A stretch of 64,000 nt of DNA from Maribellus comscasis. GTDB lineage: Bacteria; Bacteroidota; Bacteroidia; Bacteroidales; Prolixibacteraceae. The notes beneath the pieces are model-generated. The model was not told the DNA's origin. It saw only the letters and a list, made by a program, of their open reading frames with translations, and searched no databases. Position numbers and translations under genes: made by a program. The stretch lies in the NCBI RefSeq assembly GCF_009762775.1, contig NZ_CP046401.1, positions 7,576,001 through 7,640,000 of the forward strand. The letters run 5' to 3'. Positions 28,549 to 37,399 of this stretch are shown in pieces; the stretch's first letter is position 1, and every line of letters begins with the position of its first letter.

Positions 28549-29886
28549 TTATAAATCTTTGTTTATGTTACCTATTGCATACAGAGGGCAAACATTCACT
28601 AATCCTATCTTTCCAAAATTTTCCAAAGATGTCCTGACTCCTAATTTGGTTTTTTTTAATTCCATAAACTGGTATAAGCTCTGCATTGCTCCCCTGGTAC
28701 CTGCTTTTACTTCAACAGGAAGTATATCTCCCCGGTCAGAAACAACGTAATCGACTTCTGCCTGCGCACCTTTTTTTAGCCTCAGCCAATAGTAGAGTTC
28801 CCTTCGTTCGTAAGGGCTTCCGTTTTTTAACAGCTCTAATCCAACAAATACTTCCGACATTGAACCTTTATTTACTAAATCGATTTCTGATGAAAGTAAA
28901 ACCGTTTTCATATCAAGATCAAGTAACCGTTCTAATAATCCGGTATCCAGGAACAGGAATTTTCTGAATTTTGGGTTTATCTCTGCCCCCAAAGGAAGAC
29001 CGTTCGCAGCAGTATGGGTAACCGGGACAACGAGCCCTGCCATAGTCAGTAAATCCAACGCCTCTTTAATTTTAACAGATTCCACCTCTCCTGTAACTTG
29101 TGAATAAACGAACTTGCTTCCTGACTGGAGGGCTACTGACCGGAGTGTTTGTTGCAGAATAAGCGGGGATATCCTTTTTTTATATTTTGCGAAATCATCT
29201 GTATAGGTTTGTAAAATATCATTTTGAACCAGTCGACAATGAAGGTAATCGTTCTTCTCGATCCAGGTGCTTACCGATTCGGGCATTCCTCCAACCAACA
29301 GAAAAGTACGTAAAAGGTCTGTCAGCTTATTGTGCATAGGCAAAGAAAGTGGCTTTTCAGCAGAAGCGTTATTCTTTTCTTCTACTAATCCCTCTAATCC
29401 CTGGGCCTGAAGAAATTCATCAAAAGAAAAAGGATATAAAAACAGTGAACGAATCCGGCCTACCCCGAAAGAAGGGATTTCCTGCAAGGCAAATTCAAGC
29501 AAAGATCCTGCCGCCACGACATGGAGCTCCTGAAATTCTTCGTAAAAGAAACGTAAGGAAGCAATAGCAGGCAAACAAGCCTGTATCTCGTCAAAAAATA
29601 AAAGTGTTTTACCTGCAATAATCGAAATGCCGGATATTGCCGAGAGTTTTGTACAGATGTCTTTCGGGTTTATTGTTCCGGTAAAAAGGTTGGCAATATC
29701 GGGTTGACGTTCAAAATTTACTTCCAGAAAATATTCGAATGAACGCCCTAGATTGCGTATTGCAGATGATTTTCCCACCTGCCGTGCACCCCGTAGCAAT
29801 AAAGGTTTATGTCTCACATCATCCTTCCATCCATTCAAATAGCGGTCAATACTCCTTGTAAAATATATATTTCCATTTTGCAACAT
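28549..29886 (-). CDS. AAA_14/DUF4143-family ATPase
   Basis: The 445-residue protein starts with LLRGARQVGKSSAIRNL (Walker A GARQVGKS). Walker B follows in TLLFFDEIQ, then sensor-like HVVAAGSLLEFA and the C-terminal DUF4143 segment (KGSMSEVFVGLELL... AEVDYVVSDRGDILPVEVKAG). The latter resembles a PD-(D/E)XK-like fold: D in DYV, E-x-K in EVKAG. Function in the family is unknown. It is on the minus strand, outside the cassette array, and shares the family of the cassette gene at 46642. Confidence 0.85.
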   Translation of the reverse strand: MLQNGNIYFTRSIDRYLNGWKDDVRHKPLLLRGARQVGKSSAIRNLGRSFEYFLEVNFERQPDIANLFTGTINPKDICTKLSAISGISIIAGKTLLFFDEIQACLPAIASLRFFYEEFQELHVVAAGSLLEFALQEIPSFGVGRIRSLFLYPFSFDEFLQAQGLEGLVEEKNNASAEKPLSLPMHNKLTDLLRTFLLVGGMPESVSTWIEKNDYLHCRLVQNDILQTYTDDFAKYKKRISPLILQQTLRSVALQSGSKFVYSQVTGEVESVKIKEALDLLTMAGLVVPVTHTAANGLPLGAEINPKFRKFLFLDTGLLERLLDLDMKTVLLSSEIDLVNKGSMSEVFVGLELLKNGSPYERRELYYWLRLKKGAQAEVDYVVSDRGDILPVEVKAGTRGAMQSLYQFMELKKTKLGVRTSLENFGKIGLVNVCPLYAIGNINKDL

Positions 29887-30173
29887 ATTTCGACTTCGTT
29901 TCTATTTAAATTATTGCAAGCACACAAGATTTTCCCAAAAAGAACCATCGTAAAAGTTACATTTTATAACAAAATCCATATCGTAAAAATAATATTTTCA
30001 TGCAAAAGTACCATCATAAAAGTACTATTTTGTAATAACGACAATTTTGCATTATTAACATACAACAGAATAAAATGGAAACAACACAGCAGAATAAAAT
30101 AGTAGAAGTACAAAATATTATCGAACAAAAATCAGTGGTATAACTGTGAAATAATGTATTATAAACCTCAGAG
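29887..30173. other. Intergenic region with three imperfect direct repeats
   Basis: Between the DUF4143 gene and IS21 there is AT-rich DNA. It has three ~33-bp imperfect repeats at about 29943-30045, each a CCAT(A)(T)CRTAAAA block followed by an ATTTT block. They precede the DUF4143 start and could be binding sites. A 22-codon ORF (30075-30143, METTQQNKIVEVQ...) ends before IS21 and may be a gene fragment cut by the element or chance. Confidence 0.4.
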
Positions 30174-30285
30174 TGGAAACGCCAGTCAAATTGACCACCC
30201 CAGGCCAATTTAAATTGACCATCGACCATTTTCAACAAAAAGAGAACGTTTTTCTTCTGTCAGATTACAACAAATTTACTGTTTT

Positions 30286-31023
30286 TTATTCACTATAAAT
30301 GTTTCGTTTTTTTCTCATCGATTCACCCATCAGCTCAATCCTGTGCGATTGATGGATCAACCGGTCAAGTATGGCATCGGCAATCGTTTTCTCCCCGATT
30401 ATTTCATACCACTTACTAACGGGCAGCTGTGATGTTACAAGCATAGATCCTTTATTGTGCCTATCTTCAATTAACTCTAACAGAGCTATCCGGTTTTGGC
30501 TATCTAAGGGTTGCAGGCCAAAGTCATCGAGTATTATTAACTGATGCCTGGCCATTTTTGCAAGTTCTTTGAGATAAGATCCATCGGCTTTTGCCATTTT
30601 TAGTTTAGAAAACAGCTTGGTTGTATTAAAGTACAAAACCCTGTATCCCTCGATACAGGCCTGATACCCTAAGGCTGTTGCAATGTAGCTTTTGCCGGCA
30701 CCGGTGCTGCCCGATATTAATACATTCTCGTTTTTATTAATAAAATCGCATTCAGCCAGTCTTAACAGTTTTGTCCGATCGATATTTCTTGTATGTTCGT
30801 ACACCACGTTTTCAATGGTTGCTTTATAGTGGAACCTTGCATTTTTTATCAATCGCTCTATCTTGCGGTTGTTGCGATCGTCCCACTCGGCATCTGTTAT
30901 CATCGATACAAACTGGTCGATGGTGTAATCATCGGTTTTACCTGTTTCGACAGCTGTTTTAAAAGCCCCATGCATACCATGGAGCTTCATCTGTTTCATT
31001 CGTGTTAATGTTACTTCGTTCAT
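30286..31023 (-). CDS. istB: IS21 helper ATPase IstB (copy 1)
   Basis: The 245-residue AAA+ protein has Walker A ISGSTGAGKSYIA and Walker B LIILDDFGLQPL. It assists IstA in target selection. Identical in sequence to the product at 58370-59107. It follows istA by 14 bp. Confidence 0.95.
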   Translation of the reverse strand: MNEVTLTRMKQMKLHGMHGAFKTAVETGKTDDYTIDQFVSMITDAEWDDRNNRKIERLIKNARFHYKATIENVVYEHTRNIDRTKLLRLAECDFINKNENVLISGSTGAGKSYIATALGYQACIEGYRVLYFNTTKLFSKLKMAKADGSYLKELAKMARHQLIILDDFGLQPLDSQNRIALLELIEDRHNKGSMLVTSQLPVSKWYEIIGEKTIADAILDRLIHQSHRIELMGESMRKKRNIYSE

Positions 31024-31037
31024 TGTTTTTTACTTTA

Positions 31038-32585
31038 TCAGTTGTAATATTTTCCTCCCCTTATGTTGTTATGAAAAGGAAGTTCCGGTTCGTCCGGTTT
31101 TTCATCATCAAGTTTATCCAACCCTTTTTCCAGTATCTTTTGTATGATTTTGTAGTTGTAAACCTGATGTTCCAATGCACGTTTACACGCATTGGCAAGC
31201 CTTTCTTCCCCAACCTTTTTGGCAAAAGCCAATACGCCCATACAGCTTTTATAGGATTGTTCAGGGTGTTGTTTTCTTTCCAGCACATTGATTATAAATT
31301 CCTTTACACTCTCGTCAATTGAAGCTGCCCAGTTGATAAAACGCTGCGGTGTCCAGTCGGTAACAAACTGGTGTGTTGTTGCCAGGTGGTCTTTGTTTGT
31401 GGTGTAGAAGTATTTACGTCCATCTCTTTTGTGCAAAGCTATGCGGTTGTATTTATGGTATATTTCAACGGTTTTTGATGTAAACACCAGCTTTACCTTC
31501 TTCTTTAAATACTGACACGGAACGCTGTAATAATGTTTGTCTTTGCTTAACAGCACGTGCCCGTTCATGGCTACGGTGGCTATTGCTATTTCTTTAATCT
31601 CGTATTTTTCTACAGGTAATGCGGTAAGCTTGCCTTTTTCGTCTTCAACGAATAATTGATACCGGGACGTTGGCCTGCCGGTTAACTTTTTGTTGTTATG
31701 CTTGTCCAGTTCATCCCAAATTGCACTGTTAAGCTCTTCTAAACTGTAAAAATCTTTGCCGCGCAAGGCCGGATATATTCTTTGGTATAATATCTTGACT
31801 GCTCCTTCTGCCAGTGACTTGTCCCGGGGACGGTAAGCCCGAGCCGGAAGAACTGTTGTACCGTAATGTTCGGCAAAGTCCATAAACGTTTCGTTAATGG
31901 TAGGTTCAAACCGGCTGCTTTTGGTTACGGCAGACTTTAGGTTATCAGGGACAATAGCTGCAGGAACTCCCCCGTAAAAGTGCAGTGCATTTTCAACCGA
32001 AGCAACAAAGTCTTCTTTTTGTTGGCTCGGTGAGGCTTCTGCATAGGTGTATTGACTGGCCCCCAGTATGGCAACAAAAAACTGTACCTCTTCAATCTCG
32101 CCTGTTTCTTTATTGATAATTTCCAGGGTTTTGCCAGCGTAGTCAATAAACATCTTATCGCCTGCTTTATGCTCCATATGCATTACCGGGTTAACCTTTT
32201 TATTCCAACGCAGGTAGTGGGCTTTAAACTGGCTTAGTTTTAGTCCATCGGGATGTTTTTCATAATATTCTTCCCACATCAGCTGTTTGGTAACGCCGGT
32301 CTTTTTTAATTCACGCTCCATGTAGGGAAAGAAGTTATAAACCTTTTTTAGCTTTGGGGAAAGAACATCTTCGGTATCCCTGCTAAAGATCTTTTCCAGC
32401 TCGGAATCACTCTTCTTATCAATATCATCAATTGTAAGGTTTAACACCTTGTATAGAGCGATATACTTCTTGACCGTATTGCGTGAAAGGCCCAGGTACC
32501 TACTGATAAATTGCTTTGCTTTTCCCTGGTGGTGTAACTGAATGACTTTTCTTACTTTACTCATGTCGATTAATTTATTAGCCAT
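31038..32585 (-). CDS. istA: IS21 transposase IstA (copy 1)
   Basis: The 515-residue protein has an N-terminal helix-turn-helix (GKAKQFISRYLGLSRNTVKKYI). The integrase-like DDE core includes FIDYAG, PAAIVPDNLKSAVTK and the Glu in DKSLAEGAVKILYQRI. It differs from the copy at 59122 only in the last residue (Asn instead of Ser). Confidence 0.95.
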   Translation of the reverse strand: MANKLIDMSKVRKVIQLHHQGKAKQFISRYLGLSRNTVKKYIALYKVLNLTIDDIDKKSDSELEKIFSRDTEDVLSPKLKKVYNFFPYMERELKKTGVTKQLMWEEYYEKHPDGLKLSQFKAHYLRWNKKVNPVMHMEHKAGDKMFIDYAGKTLEIINKETGEIEEVQFFVAILGASQYTYAEASPSQQKEDFVASVENALHFYGGVPAAIVPDNLKSAVTKSSRFEPTINETFMDFAEHYGTTVLPARAYRPRDKSLAEGAVKILYQRIYPALRGKDFYSLEELNSAIWDELDKHNNKKLTGRPTSRYQLFVEDEKGKLTALPVEKYEIKEIAIATVAMNGHVLLSKDKHYYSVPCQYLKKKVKLVFTSKTVEIYHKYNRIALHKRDGRKYFYTTNKDHLATTHQFVTDWTPQRFINWAASIDESVKEFIINVLERKQHPEQSYKSCMGVLAFAKKVGEERLANACKRALEHQVYNYKIIQKILEKGLDKLDDEKPDEPELPFHNNIRGGKYYN

Positions 32586-32778
32586 GTTTTCATATTAATT
32601 TGTTTAAATCAGTATGAAATTATGGCTTCGACAGAAGTAAAATCAATCTCTTTTGGTGGGTGGTCACTTTAGTCCGGCGCTGGTGGTCAATTTGCTCCGG
32701 CACGCGGTGGTCAGTTTAAACTGGCGAGGGTGGTCATTTTATTCCGGCCTGGGGTGGTCAGTTTGACCGTTTTTTCCA

Positions 32779-32854
32779 GGCTGACCAGAAATCAATTCAA
32801 ATTCGAGATAGATTTAAATATGAAGATATTGTACAGATTATTAACGAAATATAA
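32779..32854 (+). pseudogene. 3' remnant of a gene cut by IS21
   Basis: Directly after IS21, one frame reads ADQKSIQIRDRFKYEDIVQIINEI and stops at 32852-32854. This resembles a genuine protein C-terminus, and it lies 11 bp before the first attC site, where a cassette gene should end. The rest of the gene is missing. Confidence 0.45.
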
Positions 32855-32865
32855 AATGCACATAC

Positions 32866-32995
32866 CCACAACACGCAATATACGTAAGCCGGGGGATGTG
32901 GGTAATTTTAACTTTTGTACATTTACTCAAAATTGTAACGGTTTGATAAGCTGGAGCTTCGAAATCCCGGCCTCCGCATATTGCCACCGTTACCG
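32866..32995 (+). repeat. attC-like site A
   Basis: R'' box CCACAAC, R' box GTTACCG. Inner arms GCAATATACGTAAGCCGGG and, inverted, GCAATATGCGGAGGCCGGG pair over most positions. The cassette it closes has lost its 5' end, probably to IS21. Confidence 0.75.
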
Positions 32996-33074
32996 GTCAG
33001 TTTGAACAGCCAGAAAAACCAACATATAAAACTCAGAGTTTTAATATAATATAAACCAATACAACAACTAAAAA

Positions 33075-33239
33075 ATGAAAACAAACATTCTAATTTACGT
33101 TTTAAGCTTAATTATTTTAATTGTATCAATAGTTTTAGTAGTAGAATTTCCTGACTCAAATAGGACTTTAACTATTGCTGGAGGAATAACCCTATTAGGT
33201 TTTGCCCTTAACATTGTAAGTTATGTGACAAAAAAGTAA
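33075..33239 (+). CDS. Small two-helix membrane protein (cassette B)
   Basis: The 54-residue protein (MKTNILIYVLSLIILIVSIV... to VTKK) has two hydrophobic segments and a short Asp/Arg-bearing turn (EFPDSNRT). It starts 80 bp into cassette B, which begins GTTACCGGT and ends ACCGGTAAC. No family is recognised. A poly-A-rich leader precedes the ATG. Confidence 0.6.
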   Translation: MKTNILIYVLSLIILIVSIVLVVEFPDSNRTLTIAGGITLLGFALNIVSYVTKK

Positions 33240-33692
33240 ATTGCTGCCTGTCAAAAACAGTTCTTTAAAATAGTCTGATAAGTTTTCCTATTGAAAATCC
33301 GGCAGTCAAAAAAATATTTGGTTGGGGGTTAAAAATCGCAAATTGAAAAGCCGCAGCAAACTAAAAACCTGCTGCCAACCGGACAAGGTTGTTTAATGTA
33401 AAATCCTTTGGATTTTGTTGGCACTTTCAGGCAGCTTTTCAATTCGGTAACCGTGGTTTTCCTGCTGCTGGTAAAGAGACGAAAATCCCAGCGTTTAAAT
33501 TTTAGAAAAATAAACCTTGTTTAAGTTCAATTTTTGCGTGGACAAAAATCAGCTCGGAATTTCTTGTAAATAACATAAAGTTTATAAATTGTACTCGACC
33601 AAAAAACAAAATTTAGAAACCAAATATTTAAAGCCAAAAACCGATTTAATCCCTTGGACAAAATCAAAAATAGAAAAAAGAATAAAAACCGA
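33240..33692. other. Non-coding half of cassette B with an inner inverted repeat
   Basis: No convincing gene is seen. AATTGAAAAGCCGC (33341-33354) and GCAGCTTTTCAATT (33431-33444) pair at 13 of 14 positions, with inner TGCCAA/TTGGCA (33373-33378 / 33418-33423). This could be a degenerate attC or a structured RNA. Confidence 0.5.
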
Positions 33693-33693
33693 A

Positions 33694-33827
33694 CCGGTAA
33701 CAAAGTACATATTGCAGGGCGGGGTTTGGTGGTACGCCAACTGCGGATTCTCGTTTCGCAGTTCCGTGTCCTTCGGACAGGAACGCTCTCCGAAATCCGC
33801 CCCGACAACATGTACCAACCGTTATGC
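33694..33827 (+). repeat. attC-like site B
   Basis: R'' CGGTAAC (in ACCGGTAAC), R' GTTATGC. Inner arms GTACATATTGCAGGGCGGGG and CCGCCCCGACAACATGTAC. Same subtype as site N. The cassette start GTTACCGGT at 32989 is the exact complement. Confidence 0.85.
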
Positions 33828-33871
33828 ACCATATTGAAAACCGTAACTAAATAACCTAAAAGATATAATCG

Positions 33872-34291
33872 ATGAAAGCACTTGATAGTTTTCTTACAAA
33901 TCTTTCAGACCACGAATTAGCTATATTTTGTAGGTATAGATATCATGGATTTTTAGGCAGTTCAAAGGAGAAAATTGCAAATGAAATCAAAAAAAGAAAT
34001 TTAACTACTGAACAACTTAAATCATTCGAAGACAAAAAACTAACAACTCACTTGACTAACGAAAAAATAAAATGCTTTAGATGTGGTTCTGACAGGTTGT
34101 ATATTGAGTCAGATTACAAAGAAATTCCTATAGCGGAATTCACTTCTGCAGAGATAGCGATAGACTCGTATCGCTGTCGACTTTGTGGATATAATGCAAG
34201 CAAAACTACTCCAAACAACGTATTTGACAGGATAAAAAGAGTCTTTAAAAACTTTGCGAAGAGTAGATTTATAAAATATAATGACATTTAA
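33872..34291 (+). CDS. Zinc-ribbon hypothetical protein (cassette C)
   Basis: The 139-residue protein has two Cys pairs (CFRCG near residue 70 and CRLCG near 108) spaced like a zinc ribbon, after a charged helical N-terminus (KEKIANEIKKRNLTTEQLKSFEDKK). Cassette ends are GTTATGCACC and GGTGCATAAC. The gene stops ~9 bp before attC C, the tight fit usual in cassettes. No family recognised. Confidence 0.75.
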   Translation: MKALDSFLTNLSDHELAIFCRYRYHGFLGSSKEKIANEIKKRNLTTEQLKSFEDKKLTTHLTNEKIKCFRCGSDRLYIESDYKEIPIAEFTSAEIAIDSYRCRLCGYNASKTTPNNVFDRIKRVFKNFAKSRFIKYNDI

Positions 34292-34299
34292 AATACGGT

Positions 34300-34432
34300 G
34301 CATAACAAATTGTAATATGGCAGGCGGGGGTTTCAGCGGTCTGACAAGTCAGACCTGTCGCCCACTTTCCTGCGGGTCTGACACGATTTCTTCCAGAAAT
34401 CCCGCCCGACCACATACAAGTGACCGTTATGG
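34300..34432 (+). repeat. attC-like site C
   Basis: R'' GCATAAC, R' GTTATGG. Arms TTGTAATATGGCAGGCGGG and CCCGCCCGACCACATACAA with one extra unpaired base. Central GTCTGACAAGTCAGAC hairpin. Same subtype as G, J and S. Confidence 0.85.
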
Positions 34433-35071
34433 TGCAGCGTGGGGGTTATCGTTAGTATGCGAACTTGTTCTTTAAAATATTGGTTATGGTGGGTTTTCAC
34501 GCCCCACATTTTTGTGCTGGCTGATTGTGCTTTGTTGGATGGTGGGGCTGCGTTTAGCTCATGATAGCCCGCACTAAATGCAGTTCGGGCGGTCACAATG
34601 TTTGCAGGCTTCAACTCCTGCGCCAATTTTAACAGTTAAGTTAAACCAGTTGCGGCCAACGTGTTTAACAAAGCCGATAAAATTTATGGCTGGAAAGTGG
34701 TTGTTTACTGCTGAGGTTTAACTTCGTGGTTACCTGGCCTGGATGTCAAAATTGGCACATCACTTGGGAGGGGCAAACATTCCGCCAGCCCTCCTTCGGT
34801 GATAACATTTTAAGTAAGTCTCGGGCTGCCACGCAGAGGCTTTTGCCGACACCATAACAACAGCTATAGCCAATAAAGGCGCCGCTAAATTGCATTGGCA
34901 TGACTATAAATGCTACAACGCCGATGCTTGGCAATGCTATTTAAAATATTTATATTGTAAACAAAAACTATAACTCTTTAAACAAAATAAAATCGAAACA
35001 AAAACGCATCGGCTCCCGGTTATTATGGATGGATTATCTATTCTAATCCTTTACTGCCCATAGCCGCGGCC
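34427..35071 (+). other. Gene-less cassette D (copy 1 of a duplicated cassette)
   Basis: This ~645-bp cassette begins GTTATGGTG and its attC starts CACCATAAC, so the ends match. I see no credible gene; the longest plus frame has 35 codons. It recurs almost identically at 45912-46546, with only three substitutions noted. It may carry a regulatory RNA or promoter, or be a passive cassette. Confidence 0.65.
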
Positions 35072-35078
35072 GTTATAG
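34852..35078 (+). repeat. attC-like site D (long form, 227 bp)
   Basis: R'' CCATAAC, R' GTTATAG. Arms AGCTATAGCCAATAAAGG and, inverted, GGCTATGGGCAGTAAAGG pair around a long variable centre, as in long attC sites. Confidence 0.7.
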
Positions 35079-35096
35079 CCAATTTAAACAGCGCCA

Positions 35097-35863
35097 ATGA
35101 GATACATATTCACAATATTAGTTTTTGGGATTTCCTTTTTCACTTACGGACAGAATCAAAATAATATTTCTATTCTAATAAATAGTGAGCCCCTTGATTC
35201 GTTACCAAAATTTGTGATCAAGATGAATGAAACAGAATATTTTTTAGATTCTATTCCAGATTCAATAAATCCAAACTGGATTGACAAAATTGAAGTTTTA
35301 AAAAGTGAGGTGCAAAAATATATTTATGGAGATGGTAATGGAGTAGTTTTAATTTATCCTAACAAAAAATATTTCGACCAGATTAGCTTACTGCTTAAAA
35401 CATACCCAAATATTCAAGAGCAAATTAACGAACAAACATTGGATAGTATTTATATAAAAGCTTTAAATAGCCATTTGACTTACTATTATCGAGTGGACAA
35501 AAATTCATTGAGCCAAACGAGCAGACTGAAAGGATTAAGAATCATTTTGGACAGAATAGCGTTTACAAATTTCTCTCATCAGACGAGTTGTTTAATTACA
35601 CCTACAAACATGGTAAAACTCTGAGGTTGTATAGACTTACACATAAACAAATTTCAAAAGACACGATTGATATAAACTTCGGAGATTTAGCATTAAAAGT
35701 GAAAAAAGGTATTTTCTTTAAAAATGGTCTGCATTTTAGAGAAGCAAATTATACTCTTGCTTGTGGTGGAACAAATGGATACATACCCGATTTCAGATTT
35801 ATTTATGACAATAAAACTAAGACATGGAAATTAATTGGCGGTAGTTGTAAATATCCAGAGTGA
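35097..35863 (+). pseudogene. Frameshifted secreted protein gene (cassette E)
   Basis: The first frame (35097-35624) encodes a signal peptide (FTILVFGISFFTYGQ) and ~150 residues, including a TonB-plug-like WIDKIEVLKSEVQKYIYGDGNGVVLIY. Around 35540-35580 the natural reading moves to another frame (GQNSVYKFLSSDELFNYTYKHG...). That frame runs to 35863 and ends in GSCKYPE, just before attC E. A one-step frameshift best explains it; two overlapping genes is the alternative. Cassette ends GTTATAGCCA / TGGCTATAAC match. Confidence 0.65.
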
Positions 35864-35891
35864 ATAGATAAATGATTAAAATAAAAACTGG

Positions 35892-36023
35892 CTATAACAT
35901 TTTATATATTGCATAGCGGTTTCTGTGGTGTGCGTAGCTCGGATTCCCGCCTGATTGTCTCAGTCCTGTCGGACAGACAATCACCCGCAATCCGCTACGA
36001 CAACATATAATTTACCGTTACCG
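35892..36023 (+). repeat. attC-like site E
   Basis: R'' CTATAAC, R' GTTACCG. Arms ATATTGCATAGCGG and CCGCTACGACAACATATAA. Same subtype as H. Confidence 0.85.
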
Positions 36024-36096
36024 CCAATGTTAAAAATTCGTTTTTCAATGACAAACATGTACTAATTTTTGTATTTTTGGTACAAATAATAAAAAC

Positions 36097-37179
36097 ATGG
36101 GACAAGAAGCACCATATCGAATTCTAGACAAACTTCCGCCAAAAAAGGAGAAGATAGAAACTTTTAAGATTTTAAGAGAAACGAATAGAGCAACCGCAGC
36201 ATTGGCAGAATTAAAAGGGATTGCGAATACAATTCCAAACCAATCAATGCTAATAAATGCAATTGTTCTACAGGAAGCAAAAGGAAGTTCTGAAATTGAA
36301 AATATTATAACAACACAAGATGAGCTTTATAAAGCTTTAACTGTAAACCAATCAAATTTTTCGCCCCAGACTAAAGAGGTTGTAAATTATCGAAAAGCAA
36401 TTTTTCAGGGATTTGACTTAATTGAAAAACAGGGATTTCTAAGAGTAAATGACATAATCGACATCCAGCATGAATTAATTGGGAATAATGCAGGAATCAG
36501 GAGTACACCCGGAACTGTTTTAAAAAACGATACTACAGGTGAGGTTGTTTATACTCCACCTCAAGACAAAAAAGAAATCCAAGATTTACTTTCAAATTTC
36601 ATCGAGTATTTTAACCAAGAAAAAGGTGAAATTTCCCCATTAATAAACCTTGCAATTCTTCATCATCAATTTGAGAGTATTCACCCATTTTATGATGGCA
36701 ATGGCAGAACTGGTAGAATTTTAAATATCCTATATCTAATACTAAATGATTTAATTGATATCCCTATCCTATATTTAAGTTCATATATTATTGACAATAA
36801 ACAAGATTACTATCGGTTGCTAAATCAGACAAACAGACTTGGAGAATGGGAAGAATGGATCTTATTTATGTTAAAAGCAGTAGAGGTAACATCTATTCAA
36901 ACCATAGAAAAAATCAATACAATCAGAAACTTGCTTGACCAAACAATTGAGAAAGTAAAAGTTGATGCATCAAAGATTTACAAAAAAGAATTGGTTGAGT
37001 TATTATTTGAACAACCGTATTCTAAAATAGAGTTTGTAGTAAATCAGTTGGGAGTTGAGAGAAAAGCAGCGTCTCGATATTTAAAAGAGTTAGAGAAAAT
37101 AGGAATTCTTGAATCTCAAAAAATTGGAAGAGAGACTTTATATATAAATAAAGACTTAATTGAAATACTGAAAAAATAA
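36097..37179 (+). CDS. Fic-family AMP-transferase (cassette F)
   Basis: The 360-residue protein has the Fic core HPFYDGNGRTGR (residues ~198-209), whose His and Asn/Arg act in AMP transfer to a target hydroxyl. An inhibitory-helix motif lies in the N-terminus (SSEIEN, an S-x-x-x-E-N match), so it is a class II Fic that is self-inhibited. A winged-helix domain forms the C-terminus (LVELLFEQPYSKIEFVVNQLGVERKAASRYLKELEKIGIL). Cassette ends GTTACCGCCA / TGGCGGTAAC match. A toxin-like or regulatory role is inferred. Confidence 0.92.
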   Translation: MGQEAPYRILDKLPPKKEKIETFKILRETNRATAALAELKGIANTIPNQSMLINAIVLQEAKGSSEIENIITTQDELYKALTVNQSNFSPQTKEVVNYRKAIFQGFDLIEKQGFLRVNDIIDIQHELIGNNAGIRSTPGTVLKNDTTGEVVYTPPQDKKEIQDLLSNFIEYFNQEKGEISPLINLAILHHQFESIHPFYDGNGRTGRILNILYLILNDLIDIPILYLSSYIIDNKQDYYRLLNQTNRLGEWEEWILFMLKAVEVTSIQTIEKINTIRNLLDQTIEKVKVDASKIYKKELVELLFEQPYSKIEFVVNQLGVERKAASRYLKELEKIGILESQKIGRETLYINKDLIEILKK

Positions 37180-37187
37180 AACACTGG

Positions 37188-37380
37188 CGGTAACAAAGTG
37201 CAAATGTAATGCGGGAGGGCGTGGTGTTCCAGCGTTTTCGCGTTGTTCAACCACCGCCAATCCGTCTTTGACGAATGATGGTATTAAATAATATTTAGTA
37301 AAAAGTCGGCTTGGCTCCCAGCAAAAACTGAAAGGTAGCCATTTCAAAATCCCGCACTACACTTGCACTAACCGTTACCT
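37188..37380 (+). repeat. attC-like site F (193 bp)
   Basis: R'' CGGTAAC, R' GTTACCT. Arms GTGCAAATGTAATGCGGGA and CCCGCACTACACTTGCAC. Long subtype shared with M and O, with an AATCCGTCTTTGACG-like centre. Confidence 0.85.
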
Positions 37381-37399
37381 GCAATTTTGAAAATAAAAA

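Larger units (their letters stand above)
30174..32778 (-). mobile_element. IS21-family element, copy 1
   Basis: Ends read TGGAAACGCCAGTCAAA (left) and, inverted, TGGAAAAAACGGTCAAA (right), each beside repeated GGTGGTCA-type boxes, the multiple terminal repeats of IS21. It carries istA and istB. The flanks (CTCAGAG and GGCTGAC) show no target duplication. Left flank is ordinary chromosome, right flank is a gene remnant and the first attC site. Confidence 0.9.

Noticed and set aside
30075..30143. 22-codon ORF as a complete gene
   Set aside because: Too short and without supporting context; mentioned only as a possible fragment.
30174..32778. Target duplication for IS21 copy 1
   Set aside because: Flanks CTCAGAG and GGCTGAC share no adjacent direct repeat.
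33589..33837. 82-codon plus-strand frame crossing attC B
   Set aside because: Most of its C-terminal half lies inside the palindrome and the rest lacks a natural protein pattern.
34333..34626. 97-codon minus-strand frame in the gene-less cassette (also at 45793-46101)
   Set aside because: It runs into attC C in one copy and into IS3 in the other, so it has no conserved end, and its direction opposes the other cassette genes.
34746..34934. 62-codon minus-strand frame (also at 46221-46409)
   Set aside because: It overlaps the long attC D/L and has no recognisable features.
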